The notes beneath the pieces were generated by a model, which had not been told where the DNA came from, ran no database searches, and worked only from the letters and a program-made list of their open reading frames with translations. A program made the position numbers and the translations under genes. A DNA stretch of 64,000 nucleotides from contig JACEFZ010011691.1 of assembly GCA_014155875.1 (NCBI GenBank), positions 608,501 to 672,500 of the forward strand. Direction: 5' to 3'. Position 1 is the first letter of the stretch, and every line of letters begins with the position of its first letter. Of this stretch, positions 1 to 11,100 are shown piece after piece. Origin of the DNA: Cepaea nemoralis. Taxonomy: Eukaryota > Mollusca > Gastropoda > Stylommatophora > Helicidae.

Positions 1-1618
1 TGTTATTGTTCCACATTGTAACCCAGTGTTATTGTTCCACACTGTAGATCAGTGTTATTGTTCCACATTGTAGCCCTGTGTTATTGTTCCACATTGTAGA
101 TCAGTGTTATTGTTCCACATTGTAGATCAGTGTTATTGTTCCACATTGTAGATCAGTGTTATTGTTCCACATTGTAGATCAGTGTTATTGTTCCACACTG
201 TAGATCAGTGTTATTGTTCCACATTGTAGATCAGTGTTATTGTTCCACATTGTAGATCAGTGTTATTGTTCCACACTGTAGCTCAGAGTTATTGTTCCAC
301 ATTGTAGCTCAGTGTTATTGTTCCACATTGCAGCCCAGTGTTATTGTTCCACATTGTAGCTCAGTGTTATTGTTCCACATTGTAGCTCAGTGTTATTGTT
401 CCACACTGTAGATCAGTGTTATTGTTCCACATTGTAGATCAGTGTTACTGTTCCACATTGTAGCCCAGTGTTATTGTTATTGTTCCACATTGTAGATCAG
501 TGTTATTGTTCCACATTGTAGATCAGTGTTATTTTTCCACATTGTAGCTCAGTGTTATTATTCCACACTGTAGATCAGTGTTATTGTTCCACATTGTAGA
601 TCAGTGTTATTGTTCCACATTGTAGATCAGTGTTATTGTTCCACATTGTAGATCAGTGTTATTGTTCCACATTGTACATCAGTGTTACTGTGCCTCAATG
701 TAGATCATCTTATTGTTCTTCATTGCATCCCAGTGTTATTGTTCCACATTGTAGATCAGTGTTATTATTCCACATTGTAGATCAGTGTTATTGTTCCACA
801 TTGTAGATCAGTGTTATTGTTCCACATTGTAGCTCAGTGTTATTGTTCCACATTGTAGATCAGTGTTATTGTTCCACACTGTAGCTCAGTGTTATTGTTC
901 CACATTGTAGATCATTGTTATTGTTCCACATTGTAGCCCTGTGTTATTGTTCCACATTGTAGATCAGTGTTATTGTTCCACATTGTAACCCAGTGTTATT
1001 GTTCCACACTGTAGATCAGTGTTATTGTTCCACATTGTAGCCCTGTGTTATTGTTCCACATTGTAGATCAGTGTTATTGTTCCACATTGTAGATCAGTGT
1101 TATTGTTCCACATTGTAGATCAGTGTTATTGTTCCACACTGTAGCTCAGTGTTATTGTTCCACATTGTAGCCCTGTGTTATTTTTCCACATTGTAGCTCA
1201 GTGTTATTGTTCCACATTGTAGATCAGTGTTATTGTTCCACATTGTAGATCAGTGTTATTGTTCCACATTGTAGCCCTGTGTTATTTTTCCACATTGTAG
1301 CTCAGTGTTATTGTTCCACATTGTAGATCACTGTTATTGTTCCACATTGTAGATCAGTGTTATTGTTCCACATTGTAGATCAGTGTTATTGTTCCACACT
1401 GTAGATCAGTGTTATTGTTCCACATTGTAGATCAGTGTTATTGTTCCACATTGTAGCCCAGCGTTATTGTTCCACATTGTAGATCAGTGTTATTGTTCCA
1501 CATTGTAGATCAGTGTTATTGTTCCACACTATAGCTCAGTGTTATTGTTCCACATTGTAGCCCTGTGTTATTTTTCCACATTGTAGCTCAGTGTTATTGT
1601 TCCACATTGAGCTCAGTG
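1..1618. repeat. 26-bp minisatellite array, about 62 copies
   Basis: Direct tandem repeats of a 26-bp unit beginning TGTTATTGTTCCACATTGTA followed by a variable GATCAG, GCTCAG, CCCAG or CCCTG ending. The array starts at or before the window edge. Copies differ mostly at the last six bases and at an ACATTG/ACACTG site. A TATTGT duplication near 470 and a diverged unit near 690-730 break the period. No coding potential is supported. Confidence 0.97.
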
Positions 1619-2845
1619 TTAGGGGATGTGTGAGTGGCTTAGGAATGTGTAGGTGGGTGAGGGATCTGTATGTGTCAGGGCGGGATGCGTGAGTGGGTGG
1701 AGGATGTGTATGGGTGGGAGGATGTGTGTGGGTGGGGTATGTGTGATCAAGAGATGTTTGGTTGGGGGTGGGGGTGTGTGGATGCGTAGTGGAGGATATG
1801 TGAGTGTGTGTTGGTGGATGGGTGGTGATGTGTGAGTGGGGAGAGGTGTGTGGTGTGTTGGTTGGGGATATGTGTGTGGTGTATGGGTGGGGGATGTTTG
1901 TGTGGGTGGGAAATTTGTGTGGTGTGTGGATGGTGGCATGTGCAGTGTGGATGGGTGAGGGTATCTGTGTGGGTTGGGTGGGGATATTGTGTGGTGTATG
2001 GGTGGGGGATGTGTGTGTGTGGAATTTGTGTGGTGTGTGGGTGGGGGTATGTGCGGGGTGGATGGGTGAGGGTATCTGTGTGGGTGTGGGTGGGGATATT
2101 GTGTGGTATATGGGCAGGGGATATTGTGTGGTGTGCAGGTGGGGATGTGTGGTGGTATGTGGGTGTGGGATGTGTGGGTGAGGGATATGTGTGTGTGGTG
2201 TTTGGGTTGGGAATATTGTGTGGTAGGGGATGTGTGATGTGCGGGTTGGGGATTTGTGTGGTGGGGGATGTGGCTTAGGGCATGTGTGGATGGGTGAATG
2301 ATGTATGTGTGGGTGGTGTGGTGTGTGAGAGTGGATTGGGGATGTATAGGTGGTTAGGGAGATGTGTGTGTGTGGGTAGGGAGATGTCAGTTGGTGAGGA
2401 TGTGTGTGTATGGTTTGGGGATGTGTGAGTGGATGTGCGATGTGTGGGTTGGTGGGGGATGTGTGTGCGTGGGTGGGGAATATGTGGTCGATGGAGGTGT
2501 GGTTGGGGGATGGGTGGATGGAGGTGTGGGTGGAGAGAGGATGTGTGGGGGGATGGGTGTGTGGATTAGGATGTGTATGTGGGTGGGCTTGGGATGTGTG
2601 GGTTGGTGGGGGGTGTTTGTGTGGGTGGGAAGTGTGTTTGGGTTGGGGTAACAGGTGAGGGCAATGTGTGTGGCTGGGGATGTGCAAGAGGTGGATGGGT
2701 CTGTTGGTGGGGTATGTATGTCTCCCTGGGTGTGTGTGGGTGGGGGATGTGCAGGAGGTGGATAGGTCAGTTGGTGGGGTATGTATGTGTCCTTGGGTGT
2801 GTGTGTGTGTGGGGTGATGTGTGGGTATGTGGAATATGGGCCTCA
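1619..2845. repeat. G/T-rich degenerate low-complexity block
   Basis: Strand-asymmetric sequence made of GGGTGGGGGATGTGTGTG-like motifs with almost no C on the plus strand. A fuzzy period can be seen but no fixed unit. Long open frames occur on both strands, including a 447-codon Thr/His/Pro-rich one on the minus strand. They follow from the composition and are not treated as genes. A second block of the same texture lies at 23190-23740. The many GGG and GGGG runs could form G-quadruplexes on the plus strand. Confidence 0.85.
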
Positions 2846-3018
2846 TATCATGGTAATTTGCCTTGTTTATGTTTACAACATTCATTTCACAAAGATTTTT
2901 TTCTTCTTCCTATGTGAATGTATAATGCTCCTGATGAATGAAAGATGAGTGATTGGAAGGGCTGAATGTAAGACAGGCCTGCATGCCCAATTTTAAAATA
3001 AAGTTTATTTGATTTGAT
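2846..3018 (+). mobile_element. LINE 3' UTR and tail fragment
   Basis: Non-repetitive segment ending in GCATGCCCAATTTTAAAATA, an AATAAA signal and a short (ATTTG)n tail. The part around 2930-3005 matches the sequence on either side of the LTR element at 43.95-44.0 and 57.03-57.07 kb (GGGC.GAATGT.AGAC..GCC, then TG.GCCCAATT and AAAATAAAG). It is therefore the 3' end of the same CR1/L2-like LINE family. It sits between two stretches of the 26-bp minisatellite, so it probably inserted there. Confidence 0.6.
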
Positions 3019-3363
3019 TTGTTCCACATTGTAATCAGAGTTATTGCTCCACATTGTCGCTCAGTGTTATTGTTCAACACTGTAGCTCAGTATTATTGTT
3101 CCACATTGCAGACCAGTGTTATTGTGCCACATTATAGATCAGTGTTATTGTTTCACAGTGTAGATCAGTGTTATTGTTCCACATTGTAGATCAGTGTTAT
3201 TGTTCCACATTGTAGATCAGTGTTACTGTTCCACACTGTAGCTCAATGTTATTGTTCCACATTGTAGATCAGTGTTATTGTTCCACATTGTAGATCAGTG
3301 TTATTGTTCCACATTGTAGATCAGTGTTATTGTTCCACATTGTAGATCAGTGTTATTGTTCCA
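3019..3363. repeat. 26-bp minisatellite, second block
   Basis: Resumes the same 26-bp unit as 1-1618 after the interruption at 1619-3018, with about 13 copies. It ends abruptly at TTGTTCCAGTAG, where unrelated GC-richer sequence begins. Confidence 0.95.
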
Positions 3364-3650
3364 GTAGTATATCCGGGAGTAGACAAAGTACACCACCCCA
3401 CACCCTCGCGGTGGGACGATTGGCACCCCTAACTATAGCGTATGTTTCGTCTGGACAACCGCGAGTGCGAGCAACCATATTCTTATTTTTTTTCCATACA
3501 TACTAGGGTCCGGCAAATATAGTAGGAACGATGGGAGCTGACAGCATACGATTGTATTGGGGAGTCGGTTGCACTAGGAGTCTATCGCGCTAGGAGCCCG
3601 TTGCAATGGGAGGCTGTTGCATCTTTTGTCTGTTGCACTAGGGGTTGCCG
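3364..3650. other. Unidentified GC-richer junction sequence
   Basis: Unrelated to the flanking minisatellite. Near 3568-3640 there are short degenerate repeats of a GTTGCACTAGGAG type (GTTGCACTAGGAG, CGCGCTAGGAGC, GTTGCAATGGGAG, GTTGCACTAGGGG). No ORF with recognisable content was seen. Confidence 0.4.
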
Positions 3651-3929
3651 TCTCTGTACTCTCTATCGTCGTTGTCGTCTCTGCTGTCTCTGTCATCTCT
3701 GCTGTCTCTGTGTCTGTGTGTGTGTGTGTGCCTGTGTGCGCCTGTGTGTGCGTCTGTGTATCTTTATGTGTGTGTTTGTCTGTGTGTGTGTGTGTCTGAC
3801 TGTATGTGTGTCTGACTGTATGTGTGTTTGTGTGTGTCTGCGCCTCTGTTGTCGTCTGTCACCTCCATTGTCTCAGCTGACTGTCATCTCTGTTGTCTGT
3901 GTGTGATATTGTGTGTCTGCGTGTGTCTA

Positions 3930-3971
<42 letters not shown>

Positions 3972-4110
3972 TGTGTGTATGTGTCTGCCTCTGTTGTCGT
4001 CTCTGTAGCCTCTGCTGTCTCCTCTATTGTCTATGCCGCCCCTATTGTCTCTTTTTCCCCCACCATCTCTACCGTCTGTTCTCTCGGCTGTCTCCTCTGT
4101 TGTCTCTGCC
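3651..4110. repeat. (TG)n and CTCTGTCGTC-type simple repeats
   Basis: Two TG-rich microsatellite stretches (about 3714-3830 and 3932-3980) sit within imperfect CTCTGTTGTC/CTCTGCCGTC repeats. Cys/Val-rich ORFs in all plus frames come from the TG repeat and are rejected as genes. Confidence 0.9.
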
Positions 4111-4114
4111 ACCT

Positions 4115-4195
4115 CGCAGAGCTGCGCTCTTGCGCCGTTAGGCAGACACATCCAACTTCTGCGGGCATTTGTTGACCGGGTTAACCTTCCCGGGG
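4115..4195 (+). repeat. Short copy of dispersed repeat shared with 39.8 kb
   Basis: GCAGAGCTGCG..TTGCGCC.TTAGGC.GACA and GGGCATTTGTTGACC.GGTTAA are shared with 39795-39875. Similarity stops just after CCTTCCC on both sides, so only about 80 bp is common. The family is not recognised. Confidence 0.6.
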
Positions 4196-5414
4196 CAAGC
4201 AACATTCGAGAGTATGGGCCTCCACGCCGAAAAGGCCGTAGCTCCCCACCTTCTCCTCGAAAACGCCTACGAGAGCAACCTCGTACCCGACATTGCAAAA
4301 GTTGACTACTTGGAGGGCAACCTCGGACACACACATCTCCAACCCCTCGATGGGCTTCCAGTCTTTGTCGATGATCTCTACGTGTTCGGCTATATACGAC
4401 GCGAAGACTGTGTGGCCAAGGGTGGAAATCTTTGCTGCACCTTGGGAAAGAATGGTAGTACAAAGATGGTGGTTGCAGACATCGCTACTGCCGCCCGCAA
4501 AAGCTTGGGTACAGCCCCAGATTGTAGCCCCCCACGGACATATCCCCACCGCCATCGCATACACCATTGGAACCCACAGCACCACTGCTGGTGGGACAAT
4601 CCGAGCCACCATCGCGAGGATCAAGAGCGATACCCACTGTAGGGCCCAGCAGAAGTGGCGAGAGAAATACCCCAACACAGAGCCAGCGGCTATATTTGTA
4701 GCCAAACTTGATGTGTCCGAAATTCCAATGGCCGAGCTACTGGCCGAATTGCCGAGCTTCGAACGCCTGCTACACATCCATGGCTATGGCCTCTATTGCA
4801 TCGACTATACCCAGGATTTCTCTGGTGTTCTCGATCGCCAGGCGTTGGTGGAATACCTACGTGCGAACCACGACTTCCGCGAGCAGGGCAGCCTAGCCAC
4901 AGCCATAGGAGACGACAAGCCCACAATTCTTGACAACACCAACAGTGTAGGACGGCACGTATGCACCTGGGTCCAGAGCTGCGAGGGTGGGTACACGACC
5001 CGCACCAAGATATACAACAAAGTCGTCTCGAACTTCGAGGCTGGCAAAATCCGCGAATCATTTAACGGACATCTAGCAGACTATGCCGACTGCCCCAACC
5101 AACACCTCCGCCAAACATTCCAACCTCCAGACACCCAAGCACGTGGTTGCACCCGTATCGAAGTGTCCCTATATGCCTGTCGCGGGCGCGCTTTGTCTGC
5201 AACAACCGCCACCGAGGTCCTGCAAGAAGCGCTAGCCTTGGTCTCGCCGCCGACGGATGGATTGTTTGCTGTGCAACCACCAGCCAAACAATGGGAAAAA
5301 CTTGCTGCATGTCTCGAACCATGTCTCGACCCTATCGAACCGCCTCGGCTAGCATATAGATTCGAGCCTTCCAAGATATACAATGGAGTCTGCACGGCAC
5401 GTTCCATTGCATGA
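4169..5414 (+). pseudogene. Unidentified ORF with replication-initiator-like motif order
   Basis: I do not recognise this gene by name. A GC-rich coding stretch reads in one plus frame from about 4169 to 4510, then in another from about 4510 to 5414, which implies one frameshift near 4510. The later frame (within a 373-codon ORF opening at 4293) contains IDYTQDF near 4797, RTKIYNK near 5001 and CTRIEVSLY near 5150. A hydrophobic-D strand, then R-x-YNK, then R-I/V-E, resembles in order the Rep_trans/phage-CRI type of rolling-circle initiation proteins. That is a motif-level inference only. Base composition differs clearly from the AT-richer neighbours, so horizontal, viral or mobile-element origin is possible. 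The 5' end abuts a dispersed repeat and the 3' end runs into a LINE fragment. No intact product is expected unless the apparent frameshift is a sequencing error. Confidence 0.4.
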
Positions 5415-5609
5415 ATTCTGCCCATCACCATACTGTTGTTTCTACGACTGTTGCAGACTCTCCATCTTCGTTGGTAGCCTTTGTGGCGCTGTGTAGACCT
5501 ACTAGTTTTCCATTTCGAGATGTAGAGTTGGAAAAGAAAGCCGTGCACACAGTGAACCCCTACAGCTGGTTGCGAGATGGAGTTTTGTATTGCACCACAA
5601 TAAATTCCA

Positions 5610-7050
5610 GCACGCAAAAGCCAAATTTCAAAGGGCCAAGCTACAGGCTAGATGGAAAAGCTGGCAGGAGAAAACTGAGTCATTGAACTTCGAAAGAGAC
5701 ACAAGGAAGATGTGGGCACAGAGAGAAACTCAAAAATTGCACTACATAAAGACAGAAGCATCTTGACAGGAAAGCAAGCAGCTTACCATTTTGCTGACTC
5801 ATTTGCACAAGATAACATTATTGAAATTAGTCAAGAGAAACAAAAAGAGATTCGAGAGAAATGGCAACATACAAGACAGAATAAAACAGCACATGAGGTT
5901 ATGGAGGCACCTATCACAATCAGCGAACTGGAGCTAGCCATATCAACACTGAAAATGAGAAAGTCACCAGGAGCTGACGGTATCTCCAATGAAATTATCA
6001 GGAACCTAGGAACAGAGGCCAAAGCAAAGCTGTTGCAGATCTTCAATAACAGCTGGACCTTAGGCAGTATTCCAGAAGCCTGAAGAGAAGCAATCATGAT
6101 ACCCCTCCTAAAATCAGGGAAAGATAGTTCCATTGCCTCCAGTTACAGACCAATTAGCCTCATAAGCTGCCTCTGCAAAACAATGATGCATATGACGGGT
6201 ATGCGCCAGAAGAAGATACGTAAAAGGAGAAAAGGGATTTTCCAAGAAGGACACCAAAATAAACAATCAACACGAAAACCAATGGAAATGGGAGACGTCA
6301 GGGGACAACATAAAGAGACGTGTGACTCTGCTTATGCGCGGATGTGTTTTCATGAAGCCCGTGTTCGGTGAAGATCTGGATGCAATGATTGCGAGGTTCG
6401 GCTAGGAAATAACAGGAGGAGGATTAGTGTGACGGAAGAATTGATCAATGGAAGGACCGAAAGCACAGAACCTAGACAAATCTGAATTTGGAACAGCGAA
6501 ATAGGAAACTACGCTCAAGGTGAAAACGGATCCTACAAGGATTTAGTCGTAGACGATATATAAACACCAACCCTGCATAAAAGGGTAGTTTATAGTCTAG
6601 GCAAGCCTGGTATTGTTATCCAGCACATTAATAAACATGTGTGAGTATTCGCCTGGATTGCGTCAGTAGGTTTTTCGCATTGGTTTCCAGAAATTCAGGT
6701 GAGAGTTCACAGTTCTCATTTTGTTTCGAGCATAATGCGTTGACAATAATTTCTTGTTCAATGATTGCTGAAGTTATGTCGAGGCAATCATCAATCACAG
6801 ACTGCAGTGGTACATTGAAAGTGAAAACATCCTTGTGCCACAGCAGGCTGGCTTTAGGCAGTGCTACTCTATGGAAGATCAGACAAACTACCTCTCTCAA
6901 GAAATTGAGGATGCGTTTCAAGAGAAGAAGCTGGTGCTTGCTGCATGGATAGATCTGAAGAAAGCTTTGACAAAGTCTGGAAAGAAGGTCTGATGAAGAA
7001 ACTGAGAAACTGTAAAGTCAATGGAAGAATGTACAAATGGGTGATAGCAT
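5610..7050 (+). mobile_element. Decayed LINE reverse transcriptase, interrupted
   Basis: Plus-strand remnants of a non-LTR RT. The N-terminal linker is near 5610-5710. RT motif 0/1 lies near 5930-6165 (KSPGADGISNEII, then PLLKSGKDSS, SYRPISLIS), with an in-frame TGA at about 6081. RT resumes near 6793 with QQAGFRQ at about 6841 and an IDLKKAFDKVW-type catalytic motif A near 6945-6975, where one base is lost. The gap 6200-6790 is filled by unrelated sequence. No FADD motif follows: at about 7050 the sequence joins an opposite-strand LINE. The element is dead, with stops, frameshifts, an insertion and a missing 3' half. RT residues place it in the Jockey/I/R1-like assemblage, but the clade is not resolved. 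Confidence 0.75.
6200..6790. mobile_element. Insertion in LINE, possible solo LTR or short element
   Basis: About 590 bp separates two parts of one RT domain. It carries a TATATAAA box (about 6557) and an AATAAA signal (about 6630), as an LTR might. I could not define clean terminal repeats or target-site duplications. A minus-strand ORF at 6628-6921 overlaps it and is not recognised. Confidence 0.35.
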
Positions 7051-7059
7051 ACGGTCCAG

Positions 7060-8157
7060 TGATCTGCTCGCTGGTGATTCTCACAGTGTACACGTTGAAC
7101 AGCACCAGGGATAATGGTGATCCCTGTCGTATGAAGTGGTTCCGAAGTCCAACTGCCACATCTAAAAACTACTTTCCGTTGGAAGAGGGCTGCAGCGATC
7201 CAACTCAGGAGGAAAGGACTTATCTTGAGTTCAAGAAGGTGAAGCATTAAAAAATCCAATGTTACTCTGTTGTACGCGTCCTCAAGATCAATCGCTGCAG
7301 CAAATGTTTCAATGCCTGAGTGGAAACATTCATAGACATCATGGGCAAAAACTGCTGCATTGGTTCAGGTTTCTCTTTTTGGACGGTACCCACCACGGGT
7401 AGGTGGGAAAACACCTTGCCTCTCTAGTTGACTTGATATTATCCTGGCAATTAACTTCTCCAGCAGCTTGCCTATTGTATTCTGCATGGTTATTACTCAA
7501 TATCCCTGAATTTTTGTGTGGTCTTTGTCAGGCTTCGGCAAGGGAATCAGATAGCTGTGTAACCACTCCTCCTTTATGCTAGCGCTTCCTATACTGTTAT
7601 TGTAAATGTCTGTGAGTTTTTCTAGCTCATTGTCAGCACACCTATTGATGTCGTTGTATCTTATGCCATCTGGCCCTGGAGCACTGTTTTTTGATCGTCG
7701 AAGCACAGCCTTGATTTCTTTCACTGTCAAAGTGTCTTCATCCGAAATGTTCTGGACCCTGCACCTGTCTGAGGTGACCTCCTTGGCAAGATTTTGGTCT
7801 CTCATGTCTGTCTGGTTGATCTGCTCTAGATAGAGTTCAAAGAGGGCTTTGCCCTGGTTCTCGTCAGTCCTCTGCCAGATGAGGTCAGTGCCTTGGAAGT
7901 CAGATATTCTCTTGTTCTTGACCATCCCACTCATTTTTACTTACTTTTATGTAGTCGCCAGAACAATTTCAGTGACTTGTCTGTGCTTATTCTTTGACAT
8001 ACCTCTGCCCATTTTTTACTTTACACCTCCTTAACCAGTTTTTTTTAAATAGCTTACTTTTGTGTGCAGCTCTTTTTCTAAGTGCATGCAGGGATTATCA
8101 ACTCTGTTCTTTTGGGCATTTTGCCATTTCCTTATAGCACTGCGCTTATCCACCCAG
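7060..8157 (-). mobile_element. Decayed LINE RT, minus strand
   Basis: Reading down from 8157, this begins in a LINE linker region, continues through 7934-7497 with NSAPGPDGIRY and LIPLPKPDKDHTKIQGY, and then meets a stop. The same protein goes on through NTIGKLLEKLIARI (7490-7440), AAAIDLEDAYNRV (about 7290, motif A) and SPFLLSWI (about 7230), then a degraded motif B and SLVLFNVYT near 7100. It ends at about 7060, where an opposite-strand LINE fragment begins, and the YADD region is lost. The upstream end is cut by the 47-bp satellite at 8159. It is a dead copy with several frame breaks. Confidence 0.75.
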
Positions 8158-8158
8158 G

Positions 8159-11100
8159 TATAGTGGCTATGTGGAGACTGTTTAGAGAGAGGGAAGCCAT
8201 GGTAGTATAGTGGCTGTGTGGAGACTGTTTAGAGAGATGGCAGCCATGGTAGTATAGTGGCTATGTGGAGACTGTTTAAAGAGATGGAAGCCATGGTAGT
8301 ATAGTGGCTATGTGGAGACTGTTTAGAGAGATGGAAGCCATGGTAGTATAGTGGCTATGTGGTGACTGTTTAGAGAGATGGAAGCCATGGTAGTATAGTG
8401 GCTATGTGGTGACTGTTTAGAGAGATGGAAGCCATGGTAGTATAGTGGCTATGTGGTGATGGTTAGAGAGATGGAAGCCATGGTAGTATAGTGGCTATGT
8501 GGTGACTGTTTAGAGAGATGGAAGCCATGGTAGTATAGTGGCTATGTGGTGATGGTTAGAGAGATGGAAGCCATGGTAGTATAGAGGCTATGTGGAGAAT
8601 GTTTAGAGAGATGGCAGCCATGGTAGTATAGTGGCTATGTGGTGACTGTTTAGAGAGATGGAAGCCATGGTAGTATAGTGGCTATGTGGTGATGGTTAGA
8701 GAGATGCAAGCCATGGTAGTATAGTGGCTATGTGGTGACTGTTTAGAGAGATGGAAGCCACGGTAGTATAGTGGCTATGTGGTGACTGTTTAGAGAGATG
8801 GAAGCCACGGTAGTATAGTGGCTATGTGGTGACTGTTTAGAGAGATGAAAACCATGGTAGTATAGTGGCTATGTGGTGACTGTTTAGAGAGATGGAAGCC
8901 ATGGTAGTATAGTGGCTATGTGGAGACTGTTTAGAGAGATGGAAGCCATGGTAGTATAGTGGCTATATGTTGACTGTTTAGAGAGATGGAAGCAATGGTA
9001 GTATAGTGGCTATGTGGAGACTGTTTAGAGAGATGGAAGCCATGGTAGTATAGTGGCTATGTGGAGACTGTTTAGAGAGATGGAAGCCATGGTAGTATAG
9101 TGGCTATGTGGTGACTGTTTAGAGAGATGGAAGCCATGGTAGTATAGTGGCTATGTGGTGATGGTTAGAGAGATGGAAGCCATGGTAGTATAGTGGCTAT
9201 GTGGCGACTGTTTAGAGAGATGGAAGCCATGGTAGTATAGTGGCTATGTGGAGACTGTTTAGAGAGATGGAAGCCACAGTAGTATAGTGGCTATGTGGTG
9301 ACTGTTTAGAGAGATGGAAGCCACGGTAGTATAGTGGCTATGTGGAGACTGTTTAGAGAGATGGAAGCCACGGTAGTATAGTGGCTATGTGGAGACTGTT
9401 TAGAGAGATGGAAGCCATGGTAGTATAGTGGCTATGTGGTGACTGTTTAGAGAGATGAAAACCATGGTAGTATAGTGGCTATGTGGTGACTGTTTAGAGA
9501 GATGGAAGCCATGGTAGTATAGTGGCTATGTGGAGACTGTTTAGAGAGATGGAAGCCACAGTAGTATAGTGGCTATGTGGTGACTGTTTAGAGAGATGGA
9601 AGCCACGGTAGTATAGTGGCTATGTGGAGACTGTTTAGAGAGATGGAAGCCATGGTAGTATAGTGGCTATGTGGAGACTGTTTAGAGAGATGGAAGCCAT
9701 GGTAGTATAGTGGCTATGTGGTGACTGTTTAGAGAGATGGAAGCCATGGTAGTATAGTGGCTATGTGGTGACTGTTTAGAGAGATGGAAGCCATAGTAGT
9801 ATAGTGGCTATGTGGAGACTGTTTAGAGAGATGGAAGCCATGGTAGTATAGTGGCTATGTGGTGACTGTTTAGAGAGATGGAAGCCACGGTAGTATAGTG
9901 GCTATGTGGTGACTGTTTAGAGAGGGAGAAGCCACGGTAGTATAGTGGCTATGTGGTGACTGTTTAGAGAGATGGAAGCCATGGTAGTATAGTGGCTATG
10001 TGGTGACTGTTTAGAGAGATGGAAACCATGGTAGTATAGTGGCCATGTGGAGACTGTTTAGAGAGAAGGAAGCCACAGTAGTATAGTGGCTATGTGGTGA
10101 CTGTTTAGAGAGATGGAAGCCACGGTAGTATAGTGGCTATGTGGAGACTGTTTAGAGAGATGGAAGCCATGGTAGTATAGTGGCTATGTGGAGACTGTTT
10201 AGAGAGATGGAAGCCATGGTAGTATAGTGGCTATGTGGTGACTGTTTAGAGAGATGGAAGCCATGGTAGTATAGTGGCTATGTGGTGACTGTTTAGAGAG
10301 ATGGAAGACATGGTAGTATAGTGGCTATGTGGTGACTGTTTAGAGAGATGGAAGACATGGTAGTATAGTGGCTATGTGGTGACTGTTTAGAGAGGTGGAA
10401 GCCACGGTAGTATAGTGGCTATGTTGTGACTGTTTAGAGAGATGGAAGCCATGGTAGTAAAGTGGCTATGTGGAGACTGTTTAGAGAGATGGAAGCCATG
10501 GAGTATAGTGGCTATGTGGTGACTGTTTAGAGAGATGAAAGCCATGGTAGTATAGTGGCTATGTGGAGACTGTTTAGAGAGATGGAAGCCACGGTAGTAT
10601 AGTGGCTATGTAGTGACTGTTTAGAGAGATGGAAGCCACGGTAGTATAGTGGCTATGCAGTGACTGTTTAGAGAGATGGAAGCCATGGTAGTATAGTGGC
10701 TATGCAGTGACTGTTTAGAGAGATGGAAGCCATGGTAGTATAGTGGCTATGTGGTGACTGTTTAGAGGTGGAAGCCATGGTAGTATAGTGGCTATGTGGT
10801 GACTGTTTAGAGAGATGGAAGCCATGGTAGTATAGTGGCTATGTGGAGACTGTTTAGAGAGATGGAAGCCATGGTAGTATAGTGGCTATGTGGTGACTGT
10901 TTAGAGAGATGGAAGCCATGGTAGTATTGTGGCTATATGTTGACTGTTTAGAGAGATGGAAGCCATGGTAGTATAGAGGCTATGTGGAGACTGTTTAGAG
11001 AGATGGCAGCCATGGTAGTATAGTGGCTATGTGGTGACTGTTTAGAGAGATGGAAGCCATGGTAGTATAGTGGCTATGTGGTGACTGTTTAGAGAGATGG

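Noticed and set aside
1619..2845. Interstitial telomeric repeat
   Set aside because: G-rich, but there is no regular TTAGGG-type unit.
1542..2885. 447-codon minus-strand Thr/His/Pro-rich ORF
   Set aside because: It follows entirely from the G/T-rich low-complexity block, where stops are rare. There are no domains, it starts inside the minisatellite, and a similar artefact occurs at 23175-23651.
3600..4175. Cys/Val-rich plus-strand ORFs resembling small secreted proteins
   Set aside because: They are read from (TG)n and CTCTGT simple repeats in all frames.
4181..4777. 198-codon minus-strand ORF with hydrophobic stretches
   Set aside because: Opposite-strand shadow of the plus-strand Rep-like coding region. 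Apparent membrane segments come from GC-rich antisense codons.
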